Positions 36,610 through 47,713 are shown, numbered from the stretch's first letter. The stretch: DNA of 64,000 nt from Citrobacter koseri (GCA_900446925.1 UAVY01000008.1:248001-312000); one strand, 5' to 3'. Numbers and translations: made by a program. Notes: generated by a model not told the origin, from the sequence alone.

Positions 36610-36635
36610 GGGCTTCCTTGTCTGTCAGGAAGCCC
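36610..36635 (-). terminator. Terminator-like hairpin between ydcH and rimL
   Basis: GGGCTTCCT-N8-AGGAAGCCC, 9-bp stem 40 bases after the ydcH stop, with TTCCTGTTTTC following on the minus strand. Confidence 0.6.
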
Positions 36636-36674
36636 TTTTAAGCAGGACAAAGACTGCGCAGTGCCTACAACGAA

Positions 36675-36899
36675 TCAGCTCTCATTCAAACTTTCTTTCT
36701 GCAATATTCTGAGCAGATCCTCCTTCAGATGGAGTTTCTCTTTCTTCAGACGAACGATATCCAAACTGTATCCCCTGCCGTCAGAACCTTCCAGCCGGGC
36801 AATCTCATGATCAAGGGTGTTGTGTTTTTCGAACAAGGAAAGAAAGCGAGGATTCTCGGTTTTCAGTCGTGAAATCAGATCTCTGTATTCTGGAAACAT
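36675..36899 (-). CDS. ydcH: Small coiled-coil protein YdcH (DUF465)
   Basis: Intact, 74 aa: MFPEYRDLISRLKTENPRFL, SLFEKHNTLDHEIARLEGSD, and KKEKLHLKEDLLRILQKES. The charged heptad pattern indicates a helical hairpin or coiled coil typical of the DUF465/SlyX-like family. Function unknown. ATG at 36899 has GGGAG five bases before it; the GTG two codons earlier is inside that spacing. Confidence 0.94.
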   Translation of the reverse strand: MFPEYRDLISRLKTENPRFLSLFEKHNTLDHEIARLEGSDGRGYSLDIVRLKKEKLHLKEDLLRILQKESLNES

Positions 36900-37038
36900 A
36901 CGCACTCCCTGTTAGTGGCTGTAAAACGTGTACTGAAGTACACACCGTCAGCTTACGCATTTGACATAAGGAATAATGCGAACGGGATCGAGTTTAAATA
37001 ATGAGCAGAAAATGCGCCGGGAATCGTCGGGAGAAAAG

Positions 37039-37060
37039 AGCCGCCAGCAGTGTGGCGGCT
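37039..37060 (-). terminator. Terminator of opgD
   Basis: AGCCGCCA-GCAGTG-TGGCGGCT, perfect 8-bp stem 18 bases after the opgD stop; the minus strand continues CTTTTCTCCC. Confidence 0.75.
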
Positions 37061-37077
37061 CGGGGCAGCAGAGCGGA

Positions 37078-38734
37078 TTACCGCATCACGCGGTCATCAA
37101 CGTAGCGACGCTTATCCGGCGCCGGCGGGAAATACTGATACAGCCAGGTTTCGCTAATGGCGTCCCCCTGGCAGCGCAGGAACATACGCATATCCACCGG
37201 GTCGGTCGAATCTGACGTCGGATACCAGTCAAACTGGATGCGATAACCATCGAACGGTTCGACGTAGAGGATCTCAATCTGTTTCACTTCGCCGTTAGAC
37301 AGCGTAATGACAGGTTCGATCCCCTTCGGCGCAGCGGCTTTCAGGTCGCCGCCGACAAAATCAATGGCAAAGCGGCGCGCCCATTTTTCCGGGTAGTGTT
37401 CACCCGGCGCCCACCCTTCGGGGAAACCGCCCATACCGGTACGGGTCGCCATCACGCGCGCCAACGGCGAGCGAACCGGCGGTTGCGCGCTCCAGTAAAG
37501 ACGGTATTTGAATGCCAGATCATCGCCCGCTTTGATCGCTTTTTCCGGCTGCCAGAAGCACACCACGTTATCGAGCGTTTCACCGGTCGTCGGGATTTCC
37601 ATCAGGCCAATAGACCCTTTCCCCCATTTGTTACGCGGCTCCACCCACAGGCTTGGGCGTTTGTTATACCAGCCCATGATGTCCTGATAGTGGGAAAAGT
37701 CACGGTCAAGTTGCAGCAGGCCGAACCCTTTCGGGTTATTGTCGAGATAGGCGTTGAACTGCAATTTCTGCGGATTATTCAGCGGACGGCAGATCCATTC
37801 GCCATTGCCCAGCCACATGGCCAGGGCGGTCAGAGTCGTGAATTTGCGGATGAATGGTGTCGCACATCCGGCGTTCATTGTTGCCGCAGCTGAACATGCT
37901 GGTCATTGGCGCGATACCCAGCTGCTTGATGTCTTTACGCGCATAGATGTGGTTTTCCACATCCATGATCACCTGACTCTCTTCACAGTGGATCACAAAT
38001 TTATAGGCGCCAGTGACGCTTGGGCTATCCAGCAGCGCATACACGGTAAACGTGGTGTCGCCCGGTTTCGCCGTCTCAAACCAGAATGCGGTGAAGTCCG
38101 GGAACTCTTCTTTGCTGTCGGTATAGGTGTCTATCGCCAGGCCTCGCGCGGACAGCCCGTACTGATAAGTGTCATCCACCGCGCGGAAGTAGCTTGCCCC
38201 CAGGAAGGAGACGATGTCGCGACGCGCCAGTTCAGGCGCTTTAAAGGCGCGAAAGCCCGCGAAGCCAAGGTCGGTTTGCCCTTCCAGTTGACGGGTATCG
38301 ACACCGGCATCGTTGTATTTGAACAGTTCCGGGCGGAAATGAATTTCGCGCGCCTGATGCGTGCTGGCATCAAGCGAGAACATACGCACGCGACGACGAA
38401 AGCCCATTCCTACGTGGAAAAATTGCACATCCAGCTTGCGGCCTTCGATGTTGTTCCACAGAGAGTGCGCCGCATCGTACTGAATGCTGTTGTAGGCCTG
38501 CGGCGTCAGATTCGCCAGCGTATTAGGTAACGCCCGGGGTTCACCGCCCCACGGTTTTTGCGCTAAATCGTTCGCCATTGATTGCAGAACGGAAAAGTCA
38601 AAACGGACGGTTTGACCATCTGCAATATCAGACTCTGCCGCGAAAGCGGCGCGGGAAAAGAGTGAAGCAATACCGCTCGTACCGCACACGGCGGCCATTG
38701 CCATTGAACCTTTAATAAATCGTCTACGATCCAT
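37078..38734 (-). CDS. opgD: Glucan biosynthesis protein OpgD/MdoD (one frameshift)
   Basis: About 551 aa periplasmic protein that shapes the backbone of osmoregulated periplasmic glucans; paralogue of OpgG. Twin-arginine signal [17 protein letters not shown] shows Tat export in folded form. Body: [55 protein letters not shown]; after a break near 37865 (IHPQIHDSD), [20 protein letters not shown] and [16 protein letters not shown], ending YVDDRVMR. Recent work on the family shows glucan endohydrolase activity for OpgD in E. coli. The break is a single base in otherwise perfect sequence. Confidence 0.95.
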
Positions 38735-38978
38735 ACCTGAAAGTGAGTCCTTCTGGTCGTGTGAATGGTCCCGCGCTGGTCTCTATCAGCGGCAAGAAGT
38801 GCAACGTTTCTGACCGCTCACTCTAGACAAAATTCATTAATAATCCAATTGTTGGCTGTCGATAATCTGTACAAAAGCCAAAATATTTTATGTCGATAAG
38901 AACAGACCGAATACCGTGTAAATACAGATGGGCGCGCTTTCAGGTTATGAAAAGCGCAACCTGCCGGACATCTCGCCA

Positions 38979-40487
38979 TTATTCCAGACTGACGTGATGT
39001 TTCATCACCCGTTTGAACAGCGCCATCCGCGCGCCCATAAAGCGGTTCTCTACTTTAAAACCGGTAAATTTATTCAGTCCGATGCGTAACAAGCGATCCC
39101 GCCCCTGAACGCTGGCGGGCCAGCGCACCGGACCATGCAGAACATCGCAGGTCCGGCTGGCGTGACGGGCGAAATTAACCCAGTAATCGGCGATATGCCG
39201 GGCAAACGCCAGATCGTTGTCATTCACGTAATTGCGCGCGGGTTCCGCCAGCGTCAGCGTATCAAAGACATACGGCACTTCATTTCCATGCCAGGCGCCG
39301 TTGGCGTAGGTTGTGTGTTCAGTTTCCGCGACATAGTCAAACCAGTATCGCCAGCACGGTTCACCTACCCGCTGCTGCGCCTGCATCACCACATAACCCA
39401 ACGTGGTGAACGCCATATCGCGGCAGACCTGACGCCCCAGTTCCTCATCACCCTTCACGCCGGGATAGAGCAGCCTGATCAGCCCTAACCCCAGTCGGCG
39501 TTCGCGCCGCAATTTCGCGATCTGCCCGGCGAGATCAACGCCAAACACCGCCATCACGCTCGCTTCGTCGCTGTTGGAGCCAATCAGAACCGGCATTGGG
39601 TGCTGCTTTCCGGCAAAGAAGGTCTCCATCATCGGCTGTGGCAATACCGCATCGCCGGAAATCGGCGTCGGCGCGATCTTCAACGGTGCGCCCAGCGGCC
39701 AGAATGCCTCCGCCGGTAGCGCCCGCAACTGTTCAGCAGTAGCGTTCGGCAAATTAAAATGCGCCGCCAGTTCGATACCCTTTTGCAGCGCGACCTCGCG
39801 CGGCGTATCCGGTAACGTATAACCACTCTGAATAATGGCTTTATGGAACAGGCCCTTTGCCCGTGGGGACGCCATCAACGACAGGACGCTACGCGCGCCA
39901 GCGGACTCGCCGAACAGCGTCACATTCTGCGCATCGCCGCCGAAAGCGGCAATATTGTCCTGCACCCAGCGTAGCGCCGCGATCTGATCGAGCAAGGCGA
40001 AGTTATGCACGCATTCGCCGTCCTCGCCATCAAGGGCCGGATGAGCAAAAAATCCCAGGTGACCAAGACGATAATTGAGCGTGACTACCACGACATCGCG
40101 CTTCGCCAGCGCACAACCGTCGTAAGGCGGTAATCCTCCCGCGCCGATGGTGTAGCCGCCGCCATGCAGCCAGACCATCACCGGCAACGGCTGCGGGCGC
40201 ATCGCGGGCGCCCAGATGTTCAGATACAGGCAATCCTCGGAAAAACGCCCCGGATCGCCCCCGCCAAGCTCGCGACAATATTCAATATCCTGCCAGCTGG
40301 CGCATGAAAATGTATTCGCAGGGCGTTCGCCCTGCCAGGGTGCGGCAGGCTGTGGCGCCCGCCAGCGGAGCTGACCCGTAGGCGGCGCGGCATACGGTAT
40401 ACCGCGCCAGATGTGGATGTCGTTTTGCACAACACCCATGACATTTCCCTGTTGCGTTTCGACAAGCGGGATGGAGGGATTCAACAT
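38979..40487 (-). CDS. Type B carboxylesterase (PnbA-like)
   Basis: Intact, 502 aa alpha/beta hydrolase of the carboxylesterase/cholinesterase family. Seen: IWRGIPYAAPPTGQLRWRAP, SEDCLYLNIWAP, oxyanion hole VMVWLHGGGYTIGAGG, nucleophile elbow TLFGESAGARSVLSLM, acid SNSDEASVMAVFG and His in NGAWHGNEVPYVFDTL. ATG 40485-40487 with AAGGAATGCGTC is the start (an upstream in-frame codon at 40544 is rejected). It would hydrolyse short-chain esters; the natural substrate is unknown. It lies 41 bases after ydcJ on the same strand and may be cotranscribed. No E. coli K-12 counterpart is remembered at this place. Confidence 0.93.
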   Translation of the reverse strand: MLNPSIPLVETQQGNVMGVVQNDIHIWRGIPYAAPPTGQLRWRAPQPAAPWQGERPANTFSCASWQDIEYCRELGGGDPGRFSEDCLYLNIWAPAMRPQPLPVMVWLHGGGYTIGAGGLPPYDGCALAKRDVVVVTLNYRLGHLGFFAHPALDGEDGECVHNFALLDQIAALRWVQDNIAAFGGDAQNVTLFGESAGARSVLSLMASPRAKGLFHKAIIQSGYTLPDTPREVALQKGIELAAHFNLPNATAEQLRALPAEAFWPLGAPLKIAPTPISGDAVLPQPMMETFFAGKQHPMPVLIGSNSDEASVMAVFGVDLAGQIAKLRRERRLGLGLIRLLYPGVKGDEELGRQVCRDMAFTTLGYVVMQAQQRVGEPCWRYWFDYVAETEHTTYANGAWHGNEVPYVFDTLTLAEPARNYVNDNDLAFARHIADYWVNFARHASRTCDVLHGPVRWPASVQGRDRLLRIGLNKFTGFKVENRFMGARMALFKRVMKHHVSLE

Positions 40488-40528
40488 GACGCATTCCTTT
40501 TCCTTCACATCCCGACAGCATACCGCGA

Positions 40529-41872
40529 TCAGAGCAGTCCGCAACGCCGTTTACTGCGTTCTTCCGCCGCCTGATAAAGCGCAAACTCATCATATACCGG
40601 GCACCCTAACGCCTGCTCAAAGGCGTCGCGGCTGGCATTGCCGTGGCTGCGCGCCTGGGTTTCGTTACCCAGGTTAGACTGGAATATTCCGGCCGCGCTT
40701 ACCGGCAGAAAATCTTCATAGGTAATGGGTTGTGCCACCACCCAACCGCGTTCAATCAGCGGCTGTGGGTCGTCGCCCGGATGAATAGACTGGCGGTGCG
40801 ATTCACCAGCAGGCGTTAACCGGTAGCGAAACCAGGCGAGCCCCTGCTGGCGCAGTAAAAATTCGCTGTCCGGGAAAGCGTTAAAGACCGCCTGCAAATG
40901 CAGCTGATGCGTAAGATTATCTTTGCCCGTCCCCGCCTTATGCAGTAACGCATCGTACAACCGCCGCCCTTCAGGCGTCAGCGCCACGCCGCGCTGTTCA
41001 ATCTCACCAAAACGTGCCGTATGGCTGCCCTCCGTTTCTCCGGCAAACAGCACCGACTCTTCCAGCGCCTTGAAACTGGTCTGGCGTAACAGAATCGGCA
41101 CCTCACGGCGCGGCGGCCCTTCAATCAGGATCTTGGGTTCGATACCGCATTCCGGCATCATCAACTGCACTTTGTCGATATCCAGCGTGCGCGGCGTCAG
41201 GTGGTTAATGTGGCACCCCGGAAAACACACTACGTCAGCAATCAGACGGTGTTCATTATGTAATGCCTGATACGTTTCCCTGTCTACCGTGGCGTGCCGG
41301 TGCCAGCGGAAAGTCTCCAGCGCCTCCTGCACAAACTCCCGCGCCTGCGCCCCGGTAAAATTGCCCTGCGCATCAAAGACGTCCAGAAGTTCGCGACAGC
41401 GCGGCGTAAAGATATCGCGCTTCGCCAGAATATCCGCCGCGCGTTGGCGCAGCGCCGTGTTCTCAATTAACTCCAGCCGTAATAGCGAGGTGAATACGCG
41501 AAACGGGTTGCGGGAAAGCGACGCATCGTCAATGGGGCGAAAGGCGGTGGAATGAACGGGAACGCCCGCCTGAGAAAGGTCGTAATAACTGACGGGATAC
41601 ATCCCCATAATCGCAAACATTCGGCGCAAGGTGGAAAGCTCCTGCGCCGTACCCACCCGAATCGCGCCATGCCGCTCAACGTTCAGCCGCGCCAGCTCAT
41701 CCGCGTTGGCCAGCTTTTCATGCAGCGTAGGATTATTTTCCAGTACCGTCAGATTCACATCAGCGACAAGTTCCAGCAATGTACCGTACTGTGGAACTTC
41801 CTGCTGGTACATTGCTGACATTGCCTGCGAAAAGTGTTCCCGAATCTCATCAGCCGCGATGGTGTTCGCCAT
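40529..41872 (-). CDS. ydcJ: 2-oxoadipate dioxygenase/decarboxylase family protein YdcJ (HglS-like)
   Basis: Intact, 447 aa, same length and sequence pattern as E. coli YdcJ. The family (DUF1338, HglS) is a non-heme Fe(II) enzyme that turns 2-oxoadipate into D-2-hydroxyglutarate in D-lysine catabolism of Pseudomonas. The metal ligand regions are present: VERHGAIRVGTAQELSTLRR (His), PGCHINHLTPRTLDID (His) and ARFGEIEQRGVALTPEG (Glu). Whether the enterobacterial protein uses 2-oxoadipate is not known. ATG at 41870-41872. Confidence 0.93.
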   Translation of the reverse strand: MANTIAADEIREHFSQAMSAMYQQEVPQYGTLLELVADVNLTVLENNPTLHEKLANADELARLNVERHGAIRVGTAQELSTLRRMFAIMGMYPVSYYDLSQAGVPVHSTAFRPIDDASLSRNPFRVFTSLLRLELIENTALRQRAADILAKRDIFTPRCRELLDVFDAQGNFTGAQAREFVQEALETFRWHRHATVDRETYQALHNEHRLIADVVCFPGCHINHLTPRTLDIDKVQLMMPECGIEPKILIEGPPRREVPILLRQTSFKALEESVLFAGETEGSHTARFGEIEQRGVALTPEGRRLYDALLHKAGTGKDNLTHQLHLQAVFNAFPDSEFLLRQQGLAWFRYRLTPAGESHRQSIHPGDDPQPLIERGWVVAQPITYEDFLPVSAAGIFQSNLGNETQARSHGNASRDAFEQALGCPVYDEFALYQAAEERSKRRCGLL

Positions 41873-41954
41873 AATGTCATGCCTCCAGTGAATATTACCT
41901 GGAGTGTAGAAAAACGCCGTTCACTCTGGTGGGAAGAATTTACAAAGTGTGATC

Positions 41955-42857
41955 TCACCTGTGCGGATTCAGGTGATGTTCCAGCCAGGGGAGCATCTGT
42001 TTCTTACGGCTCAGCATCCCTTCCACCTCGCAGGGGTGCGGGACGTCCGGCTGGGCATCTCCGGCAAACCAGAGGCGGGAATAACCGAGATTGATATCCG
42101 TGAGCATCAGAACAACCAGCGCCGCGTCTGCCCCGACGGCATAGCGCGCCATTTCCTCACGCAGGTCGTCCATCATCGCATCAACCTGTTCCAGCGCATA
42201 CAGCTCAAGCTGCGCCACGCAAACCCGCTGCCCGTGGACAGTAAAGGTTTTCATGTCCTTCTGAAGAAGCTGGCTGGCGCTCATCCCTTCCACGCTGGTT
42301 TTCGCGTACAGAAGATCGCGGCTAAAGCGTTCAAGAGACAAACCGGCGAGCTGGCTGAGCGATTCCACCGCAAGGCGGTCATCCGGGGTCGTTGTCGGCG
42401 AACGAAGCGTGACAGTGTCACTCAGAACGGCGCCCAGTAATAACGTCGCTTCTGCGGGTGAAAGCTGTTTTCGAATGGCATCCGTCATCAGTTGCCACAG
42501 TAATGTTGCGCTACTGCCAACAGGTTTTACCCACACTTCCGGCGGCAGTCGGGTGATCAACCCGCCTAAGCGGTGATGGTCAATAATGCCAACAACGTTA
42601 CTCTGCGCTAAAGAATCCGGCCCCTGGGCTGGTTCGGTAAAATCAACCAGCCAGACGTCCCGATCGGTGAGCGGAACGCTTAATCGTTCAGGAATGGGCA
42701 ACCCCGCCTGCGCAAAAATAAACTGCGTCTCACGGTTGGCTTCCCCCGTGCGGAACGCCACTGCCTCCTGCCCGCGTAACGTCAGCCAGCGCGCCGTCAT
42801 CATGGCCGTACAGATAGCATCGCTATCAGGATTGAGGTGACCAATTACATATATCAT
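41955..42857 (-). CDS. DHH-family manganese-dependent inorganic pyrophosphatase-like protein
   Basis: Intact, 300 aa. Family II pyrophosphatase motifs are in order: GHLNPDSDAICTAMM (usually NPDTDS), VWLVDFTE, GIIDHHRLGG (DHH), SATLLWQL and LLLGAVLSDTVTLRSPTTTP; the C-terminal DHHA2 part has SVEGMSASQLLQKDM and ends SRKKQMLPWLEHHLNPHR with the conserved SRKKQ substrate loop. It would split pyrophosphate with Mn2+/Co2+ in the cytoplasm. Enterobacteria normally rely on the unrelated Ppa; this is a second, lineage-limited enzyme. Between ydcJ and ydcI, reading away from ydcI. Confidence 0.9.
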   Translation of the reverse strand: MIYVIGHLNPDSDAICTAMMTARWLTLRGQEAVAFRTGEANRETQFIFAQAGLPIPERLSVPLTDRDVWLVDFTEPAQGPDSLAQSNVVGIIDHHRLGGLITRLPPEVWVKPVGSSATLLWQLMTDAIRKQLSPAEATLLLGAVLSDTVTLRSPTTTPDDRLAVESLSQLAGLSLERFSRDLLYAKTSVEGMSASQLLQKDMKTFTVHGQRVCVAQLELYALEQVDAMMDDLREEMARYAVGADAALVVLMLTDINLGYSRLWFAGDAQPDVPHPCEVEGMLSRKKQMLPWLEHHLNPHR

Positions 42858-43235
42858 TGTTGTTTCCTGTTGGAAAAAGCATGAGGAACCGGAAGAGTAT
42901 TGACCAGCCCGACACGCTCCTGGTGATAAAGAGTCATATCAGGCGTCATCAGCCTACTGAAACGAGGCGGTTGGAATAAGGTGGAACGCCATCACCCTGC
43001 ACTGGATTGTGAACCCGCTTGATGTCTCTTTCAAGTATGAACTCACGTTATGACCTGTCGCTTTCTGCGTCACGCATTGTCATTATTCTCACATCACTGT
43101 GAATCGTACAAAACATAAGCAAAACAAACTTCTTGTAAAAGAAATGAGTTAGATGTTAATAATATTTTGCTATCAGGTTATCAAAAACCAATAACTTTAC
43201 TTGTCACCGGCACCGCTCTGTTTTTAACATCGCTT
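42858..43235. promoter_or_regulatory. Divergent region upstream of ydcI and the pyrophosphatase-like gene
   Basis: 378 bases without a supported gene. The last 200 bases are AT-rich. TCACA-TCAC-TGTGA (43089-43102) is a perfect inverted repeat, a plausible LysR-type operator for YdcI autoregulation; the reading frame open from 43167 before the ydcI start lacks family sequence. Confidence 0.45.
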
Positions 43236-44159
43236 ATGGAAAAAAATAGCTTGTTTAGTCAGCGCATCCGTTTGCGCCATCTTCATACTTTTGTAGCTGT
43301 CGCCCAACAAGGAACACTGGGGCGCGCGGCTGAAACCCTTAACCTGAGTCAACCTGCACTCTCTAAAACGCTTAACGAGCTGGAGCAACTGACCGGAACC
43401 CGCCTTTTTGAGCGCGGTCGCCTCGGCGCGCAGTTAACGCTGCCCGGCGAACAGTTCCTCACCCATGCGGTAAAAGTGCTTGATGCGCTTAATACCGCGG
43501 GCCAGGCGTTGAATCGCAAAGAAAGCCTCAATAATGATGTTGGTGCGCATTGGCGCATTGCCCACCGCCGCGTTGGGTATCCTTCCGGCCGTTATTGGTC
43601 AGTTCCATAAGCAGCAAAAAGAGACGACGTTACAGGTCGCCACCATGAATAACCCGATGCTGCTCGCTGGCTTAAAAACGGGGGAAATTGACCTCGGTAT
43701 TGGCCGGATGTCCGACCCGGAATTGATGAGCGGTCTGAATTACGAGCTGCTGTTTCTGGAGTCGCTGAAGCTGGTTGTGCGCCCTAATCACCCGCTGTTA
43801 CAGGAAACCGTCACCTTAAGCCGTGTGATGGAATGGCCGGTGGTTGTGTCGCCCAAAGGCACCGCTCCCCGGCAGAATGCGGAAGGTCTGCTACAAAGTC
43901 AGGGCTGCAAAATGCCCGTTGGCTGCATCGAAACGCTGTCGGCCTCGCTGTCTCGCCAGCTTACCGTTGATTATGACTACGTCTGGTTTGTCCCTTCAGG
44001 CGCGGTGAAAGAAGATCTGCGCCAGGCTACGCTGGTATCACTGCCGATTCCCACCCTGGGCGCTGGCGAACCGATTGGCATCCTCACCCGCGTGGACACG
44101 CCGCTTTCTCCCGGGCACAGGCGCTGATCGCCGCTATCCGCAAATCCATGCCGCACTGA
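43236..44159 (+). CDS. ydcI: LysR-type regulator YdcI (frameshifted)
   Basis: About 306 aa. N-terminal winged helix RIRLRHLHTFVAVAQQGTLG, RAAETLNLSQPALSKTLNEL; co-inducer domain VRIGALPTAALGILPAVIGQ, MSDPELMSGLNYELLFLESL, VVRPNHPLL and DYDYVWFVPSGAVKEDL, then RKSMPH. In Salmonella and E. coli YdcI is a conserved regulator linked to acid stress and carbon metabolism. Breaks occur near 43545 (an extra base before RIGALPT) and 44110. ATG 43236 gives the E. coli start MEKNSLFSQ. Confidence 0.94.
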
Positions 44160-44177
44160 ATGGCGCCCTCAAATAAA

Positions 44178-44212
44178 TGCCGGATAAGACGCGTTAGCGT
44201 CGTTACCCGGCA
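44178..44212. repeat. REP element between ydcI and trg
   Basis: TGCCGGATAAGACGCG-TTAG-CGTCGTTACCCGGCA, imperfect REP inverted repeat between convergent genes. Confidence 0.8.
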
Positions 44213-44222
44213 ATATTAAGGC

Positions 44223-45912
44223 TTAAAACGTTTCCCAGTTATCACCGCTGGTTGTTACCGGCTGCGGTGATGAACTGGCGACGACGTCCACAGACGGCGC
44301 GCGTTTAATCGCACTTCCCCCCTGCAAACGAAATGCCCCGACCGCTTCGGTTAAGCGAGCGGCCTGCTCTTCCAGAGACGCGGCGGCGGCAGAGGCCTCT
44401 TCGACCAGCGAGGCGTTTTGCTGCGTGACCTTATCCATCTCGGAAATCGCCTGGCTCACCTGCACAATCCCACGGCTCTGCTCATCAGAGGCTGCGGCGA
44501 TCTCCAGCATAATGTCCGTTACGCGTCGCACGGCATCGACAATATCATTCATGGTGTTGCCTGCTGCGACGACTTCCCCGGAGCCCTGGTCAATCAGTCT
44601 GACCGATTCGCTGATCAGCCCTTCAATTTCCTTCGCCGCCTGCGCACTGCGGCTTGCCAGCGTGCGCACTTCACTGGCGACTACGGCGAAGCCACGCCCT
44701 TGTTCACCCGCTCGCGCCGCTTCGACCGCCGCGTTAAGCGCCAGGATATTGGTCTGGAAAGCGATGCTGTTGATGACGGCGGTGATCTCGGAAATTTTCT
44801 TCGAGCTATTGGAGATATTGCCCATTGTTTTCACGACGCCAGACACCATCTGACCGCCGTGACTGGCTTTGCCGGAGGCGTCTTCCGCCAGTTTGCTGGC
44901 ATGGTGCGCGTTGTCCGCATTTTGTTTCACCGTGGCCGTGAGTTCTTCCATGCTGGCTGCGGTCTGTTCAATTGCTGCGGCCTGCTCTTCCGTACGCGAT
45001 GACAAATCGGTATTGCCGGCGGAAATCTCACTGGTGCCGCGATAAATCTCTTCCGCCCCCTGACGTACCGTTCCCACCGTTTGCCCCAGAGAGGACTGCA
45101 TCTTCTGGAGATGGCGGCTTAAGCGACCGATTTCGCTGCGTCCGGTTGGATCATCCGGCATGGTGAGATCGCCTGCGGCAATCTGTTCAATACGCTGCGC
45201 AGCACGTTGCAGAGGGTTGATTACCGTCCGCGGAGCGCGATAAACGTCAGTAGCGTAAGCACCAGCGCCAGCGCGAACGCCCCAATCATGAACATCAATC
45301 CCAGTTGGCTGCGCTGATGCGCCTGGTCGCTAAGCTGATTCGCGCGCGCCGTGCGTAGCTCAATCGCCTTGAGCAATACGGTGTTATACGCGGTATCGAG
45401 CGGTCTGGCCTGTTCGTTTTCATGGTTGATAATCGCCTCGAACATGCCGTTTCTGGCGTATTTCAACATAGGTTGCAGGCCATCGATATAGGCTTTGAAA
45501 CGGGTATTCAGCTCCGCATCCAGCGCTTCGTCCGCCGGTGTTTTTACCGCCCGCGCCATAAAGACGTTAAAGCCTTCCTGTGACTGCTTAATCCGCTTCT
45601 CCCGCCTCAGCGATATTGGCTTTCATGTCATCCCATTTCAGCAATGCGGCTCGCCGCGCCTGCATGGATCATATTGATACGCGCGGTACGCAGATGGTTA
45701 GAACTGTTGGATAAGCCCATCCGCACCTGAATTTCGTCCGTCACATCCCGCTGGTCACGATCTGCCTGTAGCAGAAAGTACCCCGCCAGCCCGGAACTGA
45801 GTGCGAACAGAAGAAGGATGCCACCGAGAATGGAGGAAAACAGCGGAACCAGCCGAATATGATGCAGAAAACCCAGCTTATGCGGTGCTTGCATCGTTGA
45901 TGTGTTGTCCAT
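44223..45912 (-). CDS. trg: Methyl-accepting chemotaxis protein Trg (ribose/galactose), with C-terminal NWETF
   Basis: About 560 aa inner-membrane receptor for ribose- and galactose-binding proteins. Layout: first membrane helix [20 protein letters not shown]; periplasmic four-helix domain with [20 protein letters not shown] and [20 protein letters not shown]; second helix [24 protein letters not shown]; methylation helices ([20 protein letters not shown]); and the conserved signalling hairpin [20 protein letters not shown]. It ends GDNWETF, the CheR/CheB docking pentapeptide that E. coli Trg lacks as I remember it. Breaks near 45600 and 45225. A sigma-28 promoter lies upstream. Confidence 0.95.
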
Positions 45913-45964
45913 GACCGTCGACTCTCTTGTAGGTTATTGCGTATAAAACACGCCCGTTAGATAG

Positions 45965-45991
45965 TCATCGGCATTCCAGGAAGTTTGCTTA
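45965..45991 (-). promoter_or_regulatory. Flagellar sigma-28 (FliA) promoter of trg
   Basis: On the minus strand: TAAGCAAA, 11-base spacer, GCCGATGA. The -10 differs from GCCGATAA at one position; the -35 keeps TAA. It is 53 bases upstream of the trg start. Confidence 0.65.
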
Positions 45992-46081
45992 CGGTGAAAA
46001 TCGGAATGTTTGTCACATTTTCACAACATTTATTCCTGAAAATTCAGGAAAGTGCCAGCGGCAGACCCGCTGGCATGTGAA

Positions 46082-47508
<1,427 letters not shown>

Positions 47509-47517
47509 ACGCCCTCC

Positions 47518-47540
47518 ATAACTATAGGGGGGTATACTAT
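47518..47540. promoter_or_regulatory. FrmR operator
   Basis: ATAACTATAGGGGGGTATACTAT: AT-rich inverted arms around a G6 tract, the CsoR/RcnR-class operator form and very like the E. coli frmR operator as I remember it. It ends 10 bases before the frmR start. Confidence 0.85.
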
Positions 47541-47612
47541 CAGATTTGTTATGTGACTGTAAAACCAACAGCAGCATCTCGCAATTTGTATGACAAATGG
47601 CTATACTGCCCG

Positions 47613-47676
47613 CTTCCGATGTAGACCCGTTTCCTTCACCTGCGTCACGGGTCTGGTTACACGCAGGTGTTTTCTT
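47613..47676 (+). ncRNA. rydC: Small RNA RydC (Hfq-bound, pseudoknot fold)
   Basis: 64 bases beginning CTTCCGATGTAGACCCGT and ending in GTGTTTTCTT, the length and fold of E. coli RydC. Two helices interleave: AGACCCGT (47623-47630) with ACGGGTCT (47647-47654), and CACCTGCGT (47637-47645) with ACGCAGGTG (47661-47669), giving the H-type pseudoknot for which RydC is known. The second helix differs from E. coli at several positions but remains fully paired. TATACT (47602-47607) is a good -10 six bases before the 5' end; the tail binds Hfq. RydC stabilises cfa mRNA through its single-stranded 5' end and represses yejABEF and csgD in E. coli/Salmonella. It lies between frmR and cybB, as cybB is its neighbour in E. 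coli. Confidence 0.95.
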
Positions 47677-47683
47677 AAAAGAA

Positions 47684-47702
47684 ACCCCGCATTACGCGGG
47701 GT
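47684..47702 (-). terminator. Terminator of cybB
   Basis: ACCCCGC-ATTAC-GCGGGGT, perfect 7-bp stem; on the minus strand it is followed by TTCTTTTAAG. It directly abuts the 3' end of rydC on the other strand. Confidence 0.85.
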
Positions 47703-47713
47703 GGTGAGAAGAG

